From NCBI RefSeq assembly GCF_001591505.1, contig NZ_BCVA01000016.1, positions 1 to 64,000 on the forward strand: a stretch of DNA of 64,000 nt. Reading direction: 5' to 3'. Positions 34,581-44,200 of this stretch are shown here, in pieces (the stretch's first letter is position 1; every line of letters begins with the position of its first letter). A program made the translations under genes and the position numbers. The notes beneath the pieces are model-generated. The model was not told the origin of the DNA and did no database searches. It saw only the letters and a list, made by a program, of their open reading frames with translations. The stretch comes from Neobacillus niacini NBRC 15566. Lineage in GTDB: Bacteria > Bacillota > Bacilli > Bacillales > Cytobacillaceae.

Positions 34581-36239
34581 TTACTTAGCTAGGTCAATTA
34601 GCTTTTTGATTTCCTTGGTCATCGTCTCCTCGTAAACCTTTACATCCAGAGCATTATATTCTTTCTTATACTCTGTCCAAATGGATTCGAATTCTGAAGG
34701 TTTCGCTAAAACTAATTTAGGATAATATTTCTTTTGCAAATCTGTTTGTCTTTGAGAGAATATTTGTTCCTTTGATCCCTCTTCAAGTTGTACACTCCAA
34801 GCTGGATACCAAGGACGATCCTCCGGCTTGGCAAAAAGGTCAGAGAACACTTGAACTCCATATGCTTCTAGCAATTTTTTATCTCCGTCTGTGTAGGACA
34901 TTTGAGCAACTTCTGCTTGCCTTCTTGGCTCCCAAGCATTACCATCGGCGTAAAGTCCATTTCCACGAGGCCAGCCCCATTCATAAATCTTAGAACCAAA
35001 ATCTTCTCTAAATTTCTCATCAGATGTTTTAGCAATTTGTTCTTCTGTACGATGGAAACGACCTTCATCATTTACTTCATAAGTTTCGCCTTTAATTCCC
35101 CACAGAATTAGTTTTTGGTTTTCTTCTTTGACCATATTGTCCAAATACTTAATGATACGAACAGGATCCTTTGCACTAACAGTAATACCAACACCACGGT
35201 TAGATACAAATGATGGTGGATCTAAATATTGATCTTTTGTATTTTCATCAAATGTAATTGGTAAAGCCATATAACGCTTATCATCAACACCGGCATTTTT
35301 AAGATTATCTTCTGCTTGTCCAATTTGCCATCCGTAGTCAAAGAACCCTAGTACACGTCCAGATGTTAACTTTGCAAGGTATTCATCATAGTTACCAACA
35401 AACGCTTCCTTGTCAAACAATCCTTTGCTATTTAACTCATTTAATTCTTTTAAATAACGTTTTGTGTCATCATTGTTTCCGTAAACCTTAGCTTCATGTG
35501 TTTTCATATCAACCTGTACGCCGCCATCATTTGGGTAACCCGCTAGATGGTTAGGAGTATTTGATAGAGCAAAGAATCTCCAGTCATAAGTTAAAGCTGT
35601 AAACCCAATTGTTGATTTTCCTTCTACCTCTGGATGCTTCTTTTGGTAATCTTCAATTAACTTAAAATATTCATCAAGAGTTTTAATTTTAGGATAGCCA
35701 GCTTCTTTTAATACTGCACGTTGAACCCAAAATGCACCTTGGTCAATATTAGGGTTAGCAATAAATCCTTGGCTAGCTTCCATAGGAATAAAGAAAATTT
35801 TTCCATCTTTATCTTTCATTCTATTTAAATATGGACCATATAGTTTTTTAATATTTGGGGCATGTTTGTCGATTAAATCATTAAGCTCAATAAAAGCACC
35901 TGCATCTAATACTTTGGGTAAAGCAGCATCTGGAACTAATAGATCTGGATACTTACCGCTTGCAATCATTGTACCAATTTTAGTGTTAATATCACCGACA
36001 GCATATTCTACCTTAAAGTTTACCCCAGTTTGTTTTTCGAGCTCTTTCCCAATCACTGTTTCGTTCGTATTCATATCTTTACCAGGGCTTGCTGCATTGT
36101 AATAACTGAATGTTACTGGTTCCTTTGAGTCACCTGATTTACTTGCTTTACCACTTGAACTTTCGTCTTTTGTGCATCCTGCTACAGACACTAGCAGCAC
36201 AAACATTAGAAGCACCATAAAAATCTTACTCTTAAACAT
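34581..36239 (-). CDS. Carbohydrate-binding lipoprotein (LplA/YtcQ-like)
   Basis: A 552-residue extracellular binding protein of a CUT1 importer. The lipobox is SVAGC (Cys about residue 22), followed by a Ser/Lys linker and a large two-lobe fold (FSYYNAASPGKDMNTNETVI, ASGKYPDLLVPD). From its neighbours it should bind xylo-oligosaccharides or related saccharides. The start is at MFKSKIF, which has GGGGGG upstream; five earlier codons overlap the ribosome binding site. A cre-like palindrome lies 24 bp upstream. It follows the YesM-type kinase gene. Confidence 0.9.
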   Translation of the reverse strand: MFKSKIFMVLLMFVLLVSVAGCTKDESSSGKASKSGDSKEPVTFSYYNAASPGKDMNTNETVIGKELEKQTGVNFKVEYAVGDINTKIGTMIASGKYPDLLVPDAALPKVLDAGAFIELNDLIDKHAPNIKKLYGPYLNRMKDKDGKIFFIPMEASQGFIANPNIDQGAFWVQRAVLKEAGYPKIKTLDEYFKLIEDYQKKHPEVEGKSTIGFTALTYDWRFFALSNTPNHLAGYPNDGGVQVDMKTHEAKVYGNNDDTKRYLKELNELNSKGLFDKEAFVGNYDEYLAKLTSGRVLGFFDYGWQIGQAEDNLKNAGVDDKRYMALPITFDENTKDQYLDPPSFVSNRGVGITVSAKDPVRIIKYLDNMVKEENQKLILWGIKGETYEVNDEGRFHRTEEQIAKTSDEKFREDFGSKIYEWGWPRGNGLYADGNAWEPRRQAEVAQMSYTDGDKKLLEAYGVQVFSDLFAKPEDRPWYPAWSVQLEEGSKEQIFSQRQTDLQKKYYPKLVLAKPSEFESIWTEYKKEYNALDVKVYEETMTKEIKKLIDLAK

Positions 36240-36262
36240 TTGCTTACCCCCCATTTCTTTTA

Positions 36263-36276
36263 TGAAAGCACTTTCA
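36263..36276. promoter_or_regulatory. cre-like palindrome before the binding-protein gene
   Basis: TGAAAGCACTTTCA, matching CcpA boxes except for CA instead of the central CG. It lies between the histidine kinase stop and the lipoprotein gene, so it could repress the transporter separately from the two-component genes. Confidence 0.5.
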
Positions 36277-36322
36277 TTATAGAATGGAATAGCTTTTTCT
36301 CACTACCTAAAAACTATAGATG

Positions 36323-38110
36323 TTATTTAATAAAGTATAGGTTTTTTTCTAAATTGCCGTGTATTTGGCTATCTATCTGAAGTGGCAATTGAATGGTGAT
36401 GATTGTTCCATAGTCTAGATGACTATCAATATTAAAATAGAACTGATCCGGATAGTATAGATTCAAGCGATAATAAACATTTTTAATTCCAACATTCTCC
36501 CCTATATCTTCCTCATTTTTTAATGATGCTAATAATTGCTTTCTCTTCCCTCCCGTCATTCCAACCCCATTATCTTTAATAACACAGGTTAGGAGATTAT
36601 CTTTTAAAGAAATTGATAGATTAATTTTGCCATTTTCCTTCAATGGTTCAATTCCATGAATGCTTGCGTTTTCTATAAATGGTAAAATGGCCATATTGGG
36701 AATTTTATATTCTTCTGTAGATTCATCCACATGAATTTCATAATCCAATTTATCTCCGAATCTATATCTTTGAATTTCTAAAAAACTAATAATTAAATTT
36801 ATTTCATCCCTAATTGGTACAAAGTCCCTCCCCCACGTCAGGGAGTTTCTAAAAATTTTAGCCATATTATGAATGATTTTCGCGGTTTCTTTTTCCTCCT
36901 TCATTAAGCTTCTCATTCGAATGGTTTCTAAAGCGTTAAATAAAAAATGAGGATTGATTTGGCTTTGCAGTGCACTTAACTGTGCCCGGTTTCGTTTAAT
37001 TTCTAAATCCTTGTTTTGAATATTAACTAATAACACATCGTTGATTAAATCCTTGATTTTTTTAGTCATTCGATTAAATTCACTTGTTAATTGACCAATT
37101 TCATCTTCAAATTCCTGGTCATCAATTAGCTCAAAGTTTTGGTTTTCCATCCTCTTTACATGGCGTAAAATCCGATGTAATCGAATCAAAAATGATCTAG
37201 AAATAATCACAATAATAATAGTTGGTGCTAAGAAGTTTATGCATGCCAGCAAGAAAATAAAGAGTTTAGATTTATTAACCGTTGTAAGCATTGTTTCTTC
37301 CGATATGGTACCTACAATTGTCCAGTCGTTTAAATAAGAACCGCTATTTAGTTTCGTACGGATGGTAACCTGATTCTTCTCTTTATTTATTTGATTAAAA
37401 TTAACAGACTTATCCGAATGTGTTAAGAAACGATTGGTTGTGTATTCAATCTCTCCTCTTTCATTTAGTAAGTATACATCCCCTTTAAAAGTTACGTTGT
37501 TAAAGATGCCTCTTATCGCTGAGGAATTTAGTTCAACCTTCACAAATTTTTGTTTATCTTTATAAAAGTAATCCAAATTACGGATAATACTAAAGGTTTC
37601 TAAATTTTTATTTGAAGGTGTATCAATCAGTATTTGCGAGCCATTACTTTTAGTAAGCTCATCCTTGAAGTGTATTGATTGTTCAAGGCTGTCAATTGGA
37701 TAAACCCCGCCAGAATAGATCACTGTTTGGTTATCCGTATAAAAGCGAATGCTGTTAATAGATGGATTTAATGGGTTAGTCTGATTGAGATTCCTTAAAA
37801 AACTATAATGTCTTTCGATATATTCTATATCTGACATATAATCCGTTTCTAAAAATAGATTTAAATTTAAGTTAGTATAATAGGAAGAAGATATTCCTAC
37901 AGCCTCGTCAATAATCCTTTTAAATTCATTATTAATCTGCTGCAATGCCAATGTGCTATCATCCATTTGCTGTTTTTTAACATTTTCAATTGTAACAATA
38001 TAAAAGATTACATTTGTTAATACGATTGGAATGAATACAGCAAAAAAGTACATGATCAACATTTTGTTTTTTAAACGAATATTATGAAAACTTCGGGTTG
38101 ACCTACTCAT
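36323..38110 (-). CDS. Sensor histidine kinase, YesM/LytS-like
   Basis: A 595-residue membrane kinase: membrane segment (about 15-37), external Cache-like sensor (about 38-275), second segment (about 278-300), HAMP (about 305-355), His_kinase domain with NPHFLFNALETIRM (the His is the phosphorylation site) and a HATPase domain (IKDNGVGMTGGKR). Its start overlaps the regulator stop (ATGA). The pair lies upstream of a CUT1 transporter, the usual setting for YesMN systems that sense oligosaccharides. Confidence 0.93.
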   Translation of the reverse strand: MSRSTRSFHNIRLKNKMLIMYFFAVFIPIVLTNVIFYIVTIENVKKQQMDDSTLALQQINNEFKRIIDEAVGISSSYYTNLNLNLFLETDYMSDIEYIERHYSFLRNLNQTNPLNPSINSIRFYTDNQTVIYSGGVYPIDSLEQSIHFKDELTKSNGSQILIDTPSNKNLETFSIIRNLDYFYKDKQKFVKVELNSSAIRGIFNNVTFKGDVYLLNERGEIEYTTNRFLTHSDKSVNFNQINKEKNQVTIRTKLNSGSYLNDWTIVGTISEETMLTTVNKSKLFIFLLACINFLAPTIIIVIISRSFLIRLHRILRHVKRMENQNFELIDDQEFEDEIGQLTSEFNRMTKKIKDLINDVLLVNIQNKDLEIKRNRAQLSALQSQINPHFLFNALETIRMRSLMKEEKETAKIIHNMAKIFRNSLTWGRDFVPIRDEINLIISFLEIQRYRFGDKLDYEIHVDESTEEYKIPNMAILPFIENASIHGIEPLKENGKINLSISLKDNLLTCVIKDNGVGMTGGKRKQLLASLKNEEDIGENVGIKNVYYRLNLYYPDQFYFNIDSHLDYGTIITIQLPLQIDSQIHGNLEKNLYFIK

Positions 38111-39687
38111 TTTTTTATCACTTTTCTATGGTTTATTAATTTATTCCGATACTCAGATGGTGTGATTTTCTCTAACTTTCCGAAAATAGTGACAAAATAA
38201 TCCGTATTATTGAATCCAACGCTTTCTGCTATTTCATAAATTCTTTTTTCGGATTGGCGCAGCTGCTTTTTTGCCTCGTTAATTCTTACTTGCAGGAGAT
38301 AATCCTTAAAGTAGATTCCATATGTTTTCTTAAACAATTGCCCCAAATATACTGGATTCATAAAAAACTTAGAAGCAATGGTTTTTAAGCTAATATTCTC
38401 ATGGTAATGTAAGTCAATATATTGTTTTATTTTGTGAACTTCACCATTTGCAGTCTGCTTCCTCAAATTAGAAATTTCATCTTTACACTCAACTACAAAA
38501 CCAATAATCAATTCCTTTATTTGAGTTATGGTCAATGGGTAATTTTGCAGGTAAAAAATAACCCGATACGATTGTAAACTTGAAGGATCTCCTCCCATCT
38601 TCGTAATAATTTTATGAACATTTTGTATAAAACTAGTAAGTGTAGCAAGAACTGCAGTTTGAGATAGTTTCTTTGAGACAAGAGACTGAAAAAGTACGTC
38701 TATTGAATGCAGAATCATAGATGTAGATTCTTCTTCAATTTGTTCAATTAATGGATGATATACTGTTTCGTCCAGCTCCGCAAAGGTAATTGGTTTATCT
38801 ACAATCTTTTCAAAGAAAAGGAGTCCATCTTCGTTATTTGCATATTTATGCTGCTGTACCTTTTCCACCGTTTCGTAGGAATCTTTTAACAAAGAAAGGC
38901 TTGATACTCCTTCACCAACATAAAATGTAAAATTCTTGGGGATCCTGTTCGTCAGTTCTTTCCTTACCCAAGTAATCAATTTCTTTAGGCTCATTTGAAA
39001 CCTTGATAAGTGATTGGAGGTAATTAACACACCCAATACACCATTTGATATCTCTTGAATACAGATTCTTTCTTTGCGTTCACAAACATTTCGAATTACA
39101 TCGGCTAATGTAGATTTTACTTGTCTTATCTTGCTAGACTCATACACTCCATTTACTTCAACCATTAGGTAAAAAAACTCGCTTGGGTTTCCAAGGGAAA
39201 GGAGTTTTAAAAGGTCTTTGGAATCATACTCCTCTACCTCTCCAGACAAAAGATGATGAAACACTATTTTTACTTGATCTTCCAGCCTTTGTTCCTGAAG
39301 CTTTTTTTCCTCGTTTAACGTTTTTGATAGTACTCTAAGTGTTTGTTCAATTTCATCTTGTTCAATTGGCTTTAATACAAAATCGTGAACTCCGTACCTT
39401 AATGCTTGTTGTGCATATTTAAAATCACTATATCCACTGATAACAATATATTTAGTTTGAATTCCCTCTATTTCTATGGCTTGTTTAATGAGTCCAATTC
39501 CATCAAGTACAGGCATACGGATATCTGTAATCACAAGGTCCGGGTTTAAATCATGGATCATCTTAAGGGCATCTTCGCCGTTTGCGGCTTCTCCGACTAC
39601 CTTAAAGCCACAATCTTCCCAATTTATTAAATTTCTTAATCCTTTGCGGAAATACATTTCATCATCTACTAATAAAACTTTGTTCAT
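38107..39687 (-). CDS. Response regulator, YesN type, AraC output
   Basis: A 526-residue regulator: receiver domain (about 1-120; DLVITDIRMPVLDG contains the phospho-acceptor Asp, with KPIEQDE near the end), a long helical linker and a C-terminal AraC double HTH (ENISLKTIASKFFMNPVYLG, GFNNTDYFVTIFGKLEKITP). It should activate the transporter and perhaps the hydrolase genes. The start is the ATG after GGAGAG; a GTG three codons earlier is too close to the Shine-Dalgarno. Confidence 0.93.
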   Translation of the reverse strand: MNKVLLVDDEMYFRKGLRNLINWEDCGFKVVGEAANGEDALKMIHDLNPDLVITDIRMPVLDGIGLIKQAIEIEGIQTKYIVISGYSDFKYAQQALRYGVHDFVLKPIEQDEIEQTLRVLSKTLNEEKKLQEQRLEDQVKIVFHHLLSGEVEEYDSKDLLKLLSLGNPSEFFYLMVEVNGVYESSKIRQVKSTLADVIRNVCERKERICIQEISNGVLGVLITSNHLSRFQMSLKKLITWVRKELTNRIPKNFTFYVGEGVSSLSLLKDSYETVEKVQQHKYANNEDGLLFFEKIVDKPITFAELDETVYHPLIEQIEEESTSMILHSIDVLFQSLVSKKLSQTAVLATLTSFIQNVHKIITKMGGDPSSLQSYRVIFYLQNYPLTITQIKELIIGFVVECKDEISNLRKQTANGEVHKIKQYIDLHYHENISLKTIASKFFMNPVYLGQLFKKTYGIYFKDYLLQVRINEAKKQLRQSEKRIYEIAESVGFNNTDYFVTIFGKLEKITPSEYRNKLINHRKVIKK

Positions 39688-39771
39688 TTCCGTCACTCTC
39701 CTATTTTTTACACGCTTAATATGTATTTAGGAATTTATCAAAGAATAATTAATACTATTCCATTTATAGAG

Positions 39772-39809
39772 AAGGCCCGCAAAATAAAACCTTGCGGACC
39801 TTTCTTTTT
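39772..39809. terminator. Terminator between the GH8 gene and the yesN-like gene
   Basis: AAGGCCCGCAA pairs with TTGCGGACCTT; the longer T run (TTTCTTTTT) is on the plus strand. It lies just past the GH8 stop. Confidence 0.65.
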
Positions 39810-39815
39810 ATTAAT

Positions 39816-40970
39816 CTATTCATTTGGCATCCAAATTTTATAGTTGCCACTCAAAGCTAAAATACTAAAGAAGTATAAGCAGTTATCATAGTATCTTCTA
39901 ACCCCAGTTCTAACCGGAGTATTCCACAACAATTCCACCCATTTTTTACCCTCAATATCATCAGCCGCTAGAGAAGCCATGGCGTTGGTTGCAAGCAAAC
40001 CAACAGGATGAAGAGATTTTTCTTCGAATGGTTCACCGGCAATCGTGTATCTACGATAGTCAGCAGGGGCTTTGTCCGCAAAGAAGGCTTGAATTTTATT
40101 TGCTTCTTGCCGCTCCCACTCATCTCCTCTAAACCACTCAAAATCCAGCCCGATGTTTGCTGCAACACGATAGGAGTCGCTGAAGAAATGCCCATAACCA
40201 TTTACATTGTGTGGCGTTCCATCATAATACGCATACTCCGGCGCCAAGCCTGTTATTGGATGACAAGCAATTTTTAAATACTCCCTGCTGGCAACAGCTG
40301 CTTCCTTCCAAAATGGCTGATCTTCCTCGTAAGACCAAAGTGCAAATAGTTCATAAAAGTGAGGTAAATGATAAGATGGATCGGAATACTCACAGTTAGG
40401 TATGAATTTAATGAGTTTATTCTCAGGATTCCACATTGGATATCCTTCACCATTTTCACCTTTATGTATACAAGTCCTAAGTAAGTCTCTTGCTTGAATG
40501 CTGTAATCAAAAGGCGCAGCACCATCTCCCCAGCGGTGTGAGGCAAAAAACAATGCCATTGCAAAAAATTCTTCCCCATCAGGTGCAGGACCATAAGCTC
40601 TCTTTGAACCGTCTGGGTTACAGGACCAGGCAAAATAGCCGGCGTTTTCTCCGCTTGTCATATACATGTTCATCATCGTCCACTTCCACAAGCGGTCGAA
40701 AACATCTTTATTGTCCATTTGTACAGCCATCATCATTCCATATGACATGCCCTCAGTCCGTACATCCAGGTTTCCTGTATCCAACATGTACCCTAAATCT
40801 TCGCCAACAGGATAGTAGATTCTTGTATCTTCATTTCCATTAAATAACTCTTCCCAATTTTGTTGAATTCTAGTTGAGATTTCTTCATCTGTTTTTCCAA
40901 TTTCTTTAAATAGGTTGCGATATTGCCCTGTATAAAATGAACCTTCCTGCATTTCCACTAATCTTGACAT
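39816..40970 (-). CDS. GH8 reducing-end xylose-releasing exo-oligoxylanase
   Basis: A 384-residue family 8 glycoside hydrolase that removes xylose from the reducing end of xylo-oligosaccharides. From memory it is very similar along its length to the B. halodurans enzyme, including DLGYMLDTGNLDVRTEGMSY (Glu and Asp of the active site), YGPAPDGEEFFAMALFFASH and NCEYSDPSYHLPHFYELFAL. There is no signal peptide, so it completes degradation with the intracellular GH10 xylanase. GGAGGGG precedes the ATG. It is transcribed alone from a promoter with a XylR-like operator and a cre box. Confidence 0.93.
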   Translation of the reverse strand: MSRLVEMQEGSFYTGQYRNLFKEIGKTDEEISTRIQQNWEELFNGNEDTRIYYPVGEDLGYMLDTGNLDVRTEGMSYGMMMAVQMDNKDVFDRLWKWTMMNMYMTSGENAGYFAWSCNPDGSKRAYGPAPDGEEFFAMALFFASHRWGDGAAPFDYSIQARDLLRTCIHKGENGEGYPMWNPENKLIKFIPNCEYSDPSYHLPHFYELFALWSYEEDQPFWKEAAVASREYLKIACHPITGLAPEYAYYDGTPHNVNGYGHFFSDSYRVAANIGLDFEWFRGDEWERQEANKIQAFFADKAPADYRRYTIAGEPFEEKSLHPVGLLATNAMASLAADDIEGKKWVELLWNTPVRTGVRRYYDNCLYFFSILALSGNYKIWMPNE

Positions 40971-41048
40971 ATATTCCCCTCCAATTAATATGAATTAATT
41001 AAGCTATCATCTGAAGTTATTTAATTGTGTGTATCATCAAATATTTAA

Positions 41049-41081
41049 AATGTGCTGGTAGTCATAAACTGCCAGCACATT
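41049..41081 (-). other. Hairpin in the GH8 gene leader
   Basis: AATGTGCTGG pairs with CCAGCACATT, followed on the minus strand by TTAAATATT. It lies between the promoter and coding region, about 80 bp before the start. It could be a weak attenuator or an RNA-protecting stem. Confidence 0.55.
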
Positions 41082-41105
41082 TTAATTTGTATACTTTTCG
41101 CCCCA

Positions 41106-41119
41106 TGTTAACGCTTTCA
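41106..41119. promoter_or_regulatory. cre (CcpA) site for the GH8 gene
   Basis: TGTTAACGCTTTCA, whose reverse complement TGAAAGCGTTAACA matches the cre consensus at every position. It is about 60 bp downstream of the inferred start point, a roadblock position. Confidence 0.8.
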
Positions 41120-41183
41120 GTTAAATAAATAATAGGTAATGATTTTAGTAATCTTGTAAAATAAATACGTTAATTTTATTTTT

Positions 41184-41228
41184 ATTATAGCTAGAGAAAC
41201 TTAGTTTGTCTATCGCATAAACTAAGTT
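41184..41228 (-). promoter_or_regulatory. GH8 promoter with XylR-like operator
   Basis: -35 TAGACA (41207-41212), 17-bp spacer and -10 TATAAT (41184-41189) on the minus strand. A 10-bp perfect inverted repeat, AACTTAGTTT (41198-41207) and AAACTAAGTT (41219-41228), covers the -35. Arm sequence and 25-bp core length match Bacillus XylR operators (TTAGTTTGT...AAACTAA). Confidence 0.75.
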
Positions 41229-41255
41229 TATTACAAAATCATTCGGAATTTTAAA

Positions 41256-41291
41256 TAAAACAGATCCCAAAATGGAGACCACTTTGGGACC
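41256..41291 (-). terminator. Terminator after the rhamnogalacturonan enzyme gene
   Basis: GGTCCCAAA pairs with TTTGGGATC (G-T at one end), inner TGG/CCA, then TGTTTTATTT on the minus strand. Confidence 0.8.
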
Positions 41292-41297
41292 TGCTTA

Positions 41298-44200
41298 TTA
41301 TTTCATTAATACTTCTGCAAATTCAATTAATATTTGTGCCTGATTATCTGTGAAGTCAGTATTCGTTTTAGCTTTAACCTCATTGATAAAGGCTTTTAGT
41401 TGTCCGTCTCTAGCACTATTATTACCTCGTTCATCAGCTTCTTTGGCTGCTTCTAGTTTAGCAATGTAAGAGTTTCCTTTATTACTTATTTCTAAAGAAT
41501 TTGCTTGAGAATTTTCAATGCCATATCCAGTTAGGAACATTTTTGTAAGTTCTCCAAGACTGTCAAAGTTAACAATAACATTGACCGTAACAGATTTCAC
41601 AGAATGGTTGCCAGCAACATCTTCCCCTTCTGCCGTATACGTATGGCCTCCTAGACCAAGCTCGTATGCCGGTACAGAAACATCTTCACATGTTGATGAA
41701 GCGACTCCTGATAGAGCATCTGTTGCTTTACAAGTAATGCTAATTTGTTGGTCTACTGTGAATTGTGTACCGTCCTCGACCGAGAAGATGATTTCCGGAG
41801 CAGTTTTATCAATGTTAATAGCAACTGATTTTTTTTGTTCAATATTACCTGCCTGGTCCTCACTCCAATATTCAAGAACATGTTTGCCATCTTCTGTTAT
41901 CGTTACCGTATTGCCTTCCTGTTCTACGGATCCATTTAATGAATAATAGGTTGCTTTCATACCAGACTGATAGTCATATCCATTCAAGTTCACTGTAACC
42001 GAGTTATGATACCATCCTTTCTGTACTTCCCCGATAACTTCACTTTCTGTTTCTGGTGCATTTACATCTGGTATTTCTACTACATCGATGCTCGGTGCAG
42101 GAGGTTTCTCCATCCCTGTTCCAAGGAAGAAACTGGTATGCGGCGGCTGGTTATAGCCGACGTTTTGCCACGCAATCGATAAACGATATTGAGAATCATG
42201 CATTAAGGTGTATATTCTATTGTCGGTTTCCTCCGTAGTCATGTATACCCTTAAAGCACTGCTATCATCGGTTCTCCAAATGATTTCTTCTCTCCAGTCA
42301 CCAAACAAATCTGCCTGCAGCACAGGATTTCCTTTTGTGCCGTTATTAGATTGTGTTCCATCAGCGGTAAGGATATTTACCAACTTACTATTTTCATAGT
42401 CCCACTTATCAATCGTTCCAACGCCTGTTAATGCTGCGTCATCCCATTTATGATCGACTAACTCGCGAGACAAGTCACCGTCCCACCAAATCGCAAAATT
42501 ACTCGAAGGAATGTTCTCGGAGATTTTTTCACCTTTTGCCGTATGAATTCCGCCGACTTTACTGTTCCAAGCACCTGAGATTGCCCACGCTTCTGCACCC
42601 TCGTACCTAGGGTCAATGTCCGCTGACACTCCTCGACCAGTATCTTGGCCTGTTTTCACACCCCAGAGGATTTCACCCGTTTCCGCGTCGCGCATGTCAT
42701 ATCCGTATGGACCTTCTTTATGCTCTTGAACAGCAAATACTTCAAGTCCTGGTCTTGTAGGATCAAGATCACTTACATGCTGAGCATCCCCATGTCCTAA
42801 ACCTGTTGTATACAGCCCTTTTCCATTATCATCAATTACTGCTTGGCCATACACAATTTCGTCTTTACCGTCTGTGTCGACATCCGCCACGCTTAAATTA
42901 TGATACCCTTGACCAGCATAATCTCTTTGACCTTCATCGTTAGAGTCAAAGATCCACTGTTTTGTCAATTTGCCATTTTTAAAGGTGTATGCAGCAAGAA
43001 CTGATCGCGTATAGTATCCACGTGCCATAATAATGCTTGGTGTCTCACCATTTAGATAAGCAACAGCTGCCAGGAATCGGTCAACTCGGTTACCGTATGT
43101 GTCACCCCAGGCACCTACGTCTCCTCGGGCTGGTTCATAATCCGTTGTATCCAGTGCTTTTCCAGTAACTCCGTCAAATACAGTCAAGTACTCTGCACCC
43201 TGGAGAACGTAACCTGTACTGTTACGGTGGTCCGTTTCTGCTCTGCCGATAACTGTACCTTGCCCGTCTTTCGTTCCATCTGCCGTTTTGAAAACAATCT
43301 CAGCTTTACCATCTCCATCAAAATCATAAACAAGGAATGGTGAGTAGTGTGCACCTGCACGAATATTTTTTCCTAAATCAATTCGCCACTTTAAGGTACC
43401 ATCCATTTCATAGGCATCTACATATACATTGCCTGTATAGCCTGCTTGAGAGTTATCCTTGGAATTGGTTGGATCCCACTTTATCACCAATTCATACTCT
43501 CCATCTCCATCTAGGTCACCAACACTTGAATCATTCGCACGGTAGGAATATGGATCACCAAGTGGTGTCACGCCTTCTGCTGGTTTGTTAAGCGGAATAT
43601 CAAAGTAATTTTGATTCAATACCTTCGTAGTATCCTTTGTTTTTCTTTCTTTGCCGTCAAGGATCGCACGAACCTCATAAATGGATTCAGCTTTCCCATC
43701 CTTATCAACGTAGTTGGTGCTGGCTGCAATTGGTTTAGCATTAATCTTTTCACCATCACGGTAAATGTTAAAGCTAATGCTTTCAGGATCTGTTCCAAGC
43801 ATTCTCCAGCTGACAAAAACACCTTCTTCTGATTTCATGGCAACTGGTGCCCGGTCAAGCTCTTCCATTTGTCTTTTAAGTTTGGTTACTGCTGGTGTTT
43901 TCAAAATTTCAGACTGTTTTGAAATACCGCCAGCATTAACAGCTGCAACCTTATAAAAATAAGGAATCGTTGTTAACACACTTTCATCTTTGTAGGATGT
44001 TGTTTTGGTTTTACCAATGAGTTCATACGTTCCTTTTTCCTTATTAGAACGATATACATTGTACGTTATCGCTCCTACTACCTTATCCCAGCTTATTGTA
44101 AGGTCATTCTTGTTTACTTCGCCTACCTTTAAGTGGTCTGGTGCTGCTGGAACTGGGTGTGTTGGATCCACCATTACTACCTTTAAAGACAGTGAAGGAT

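Noticed and set aside
40490..40843. 117-codon frame opposite the GH8 gene
   Set aside because: Shadow frame of a well-supported gene with family-wide conservation.
43337..43591. His/Leu-rich frame opposite the rhamnogalacturonan enzyme
   Set aside because: Antisense shadow of the Fn3/lyase coding region; no ribosome binding site.
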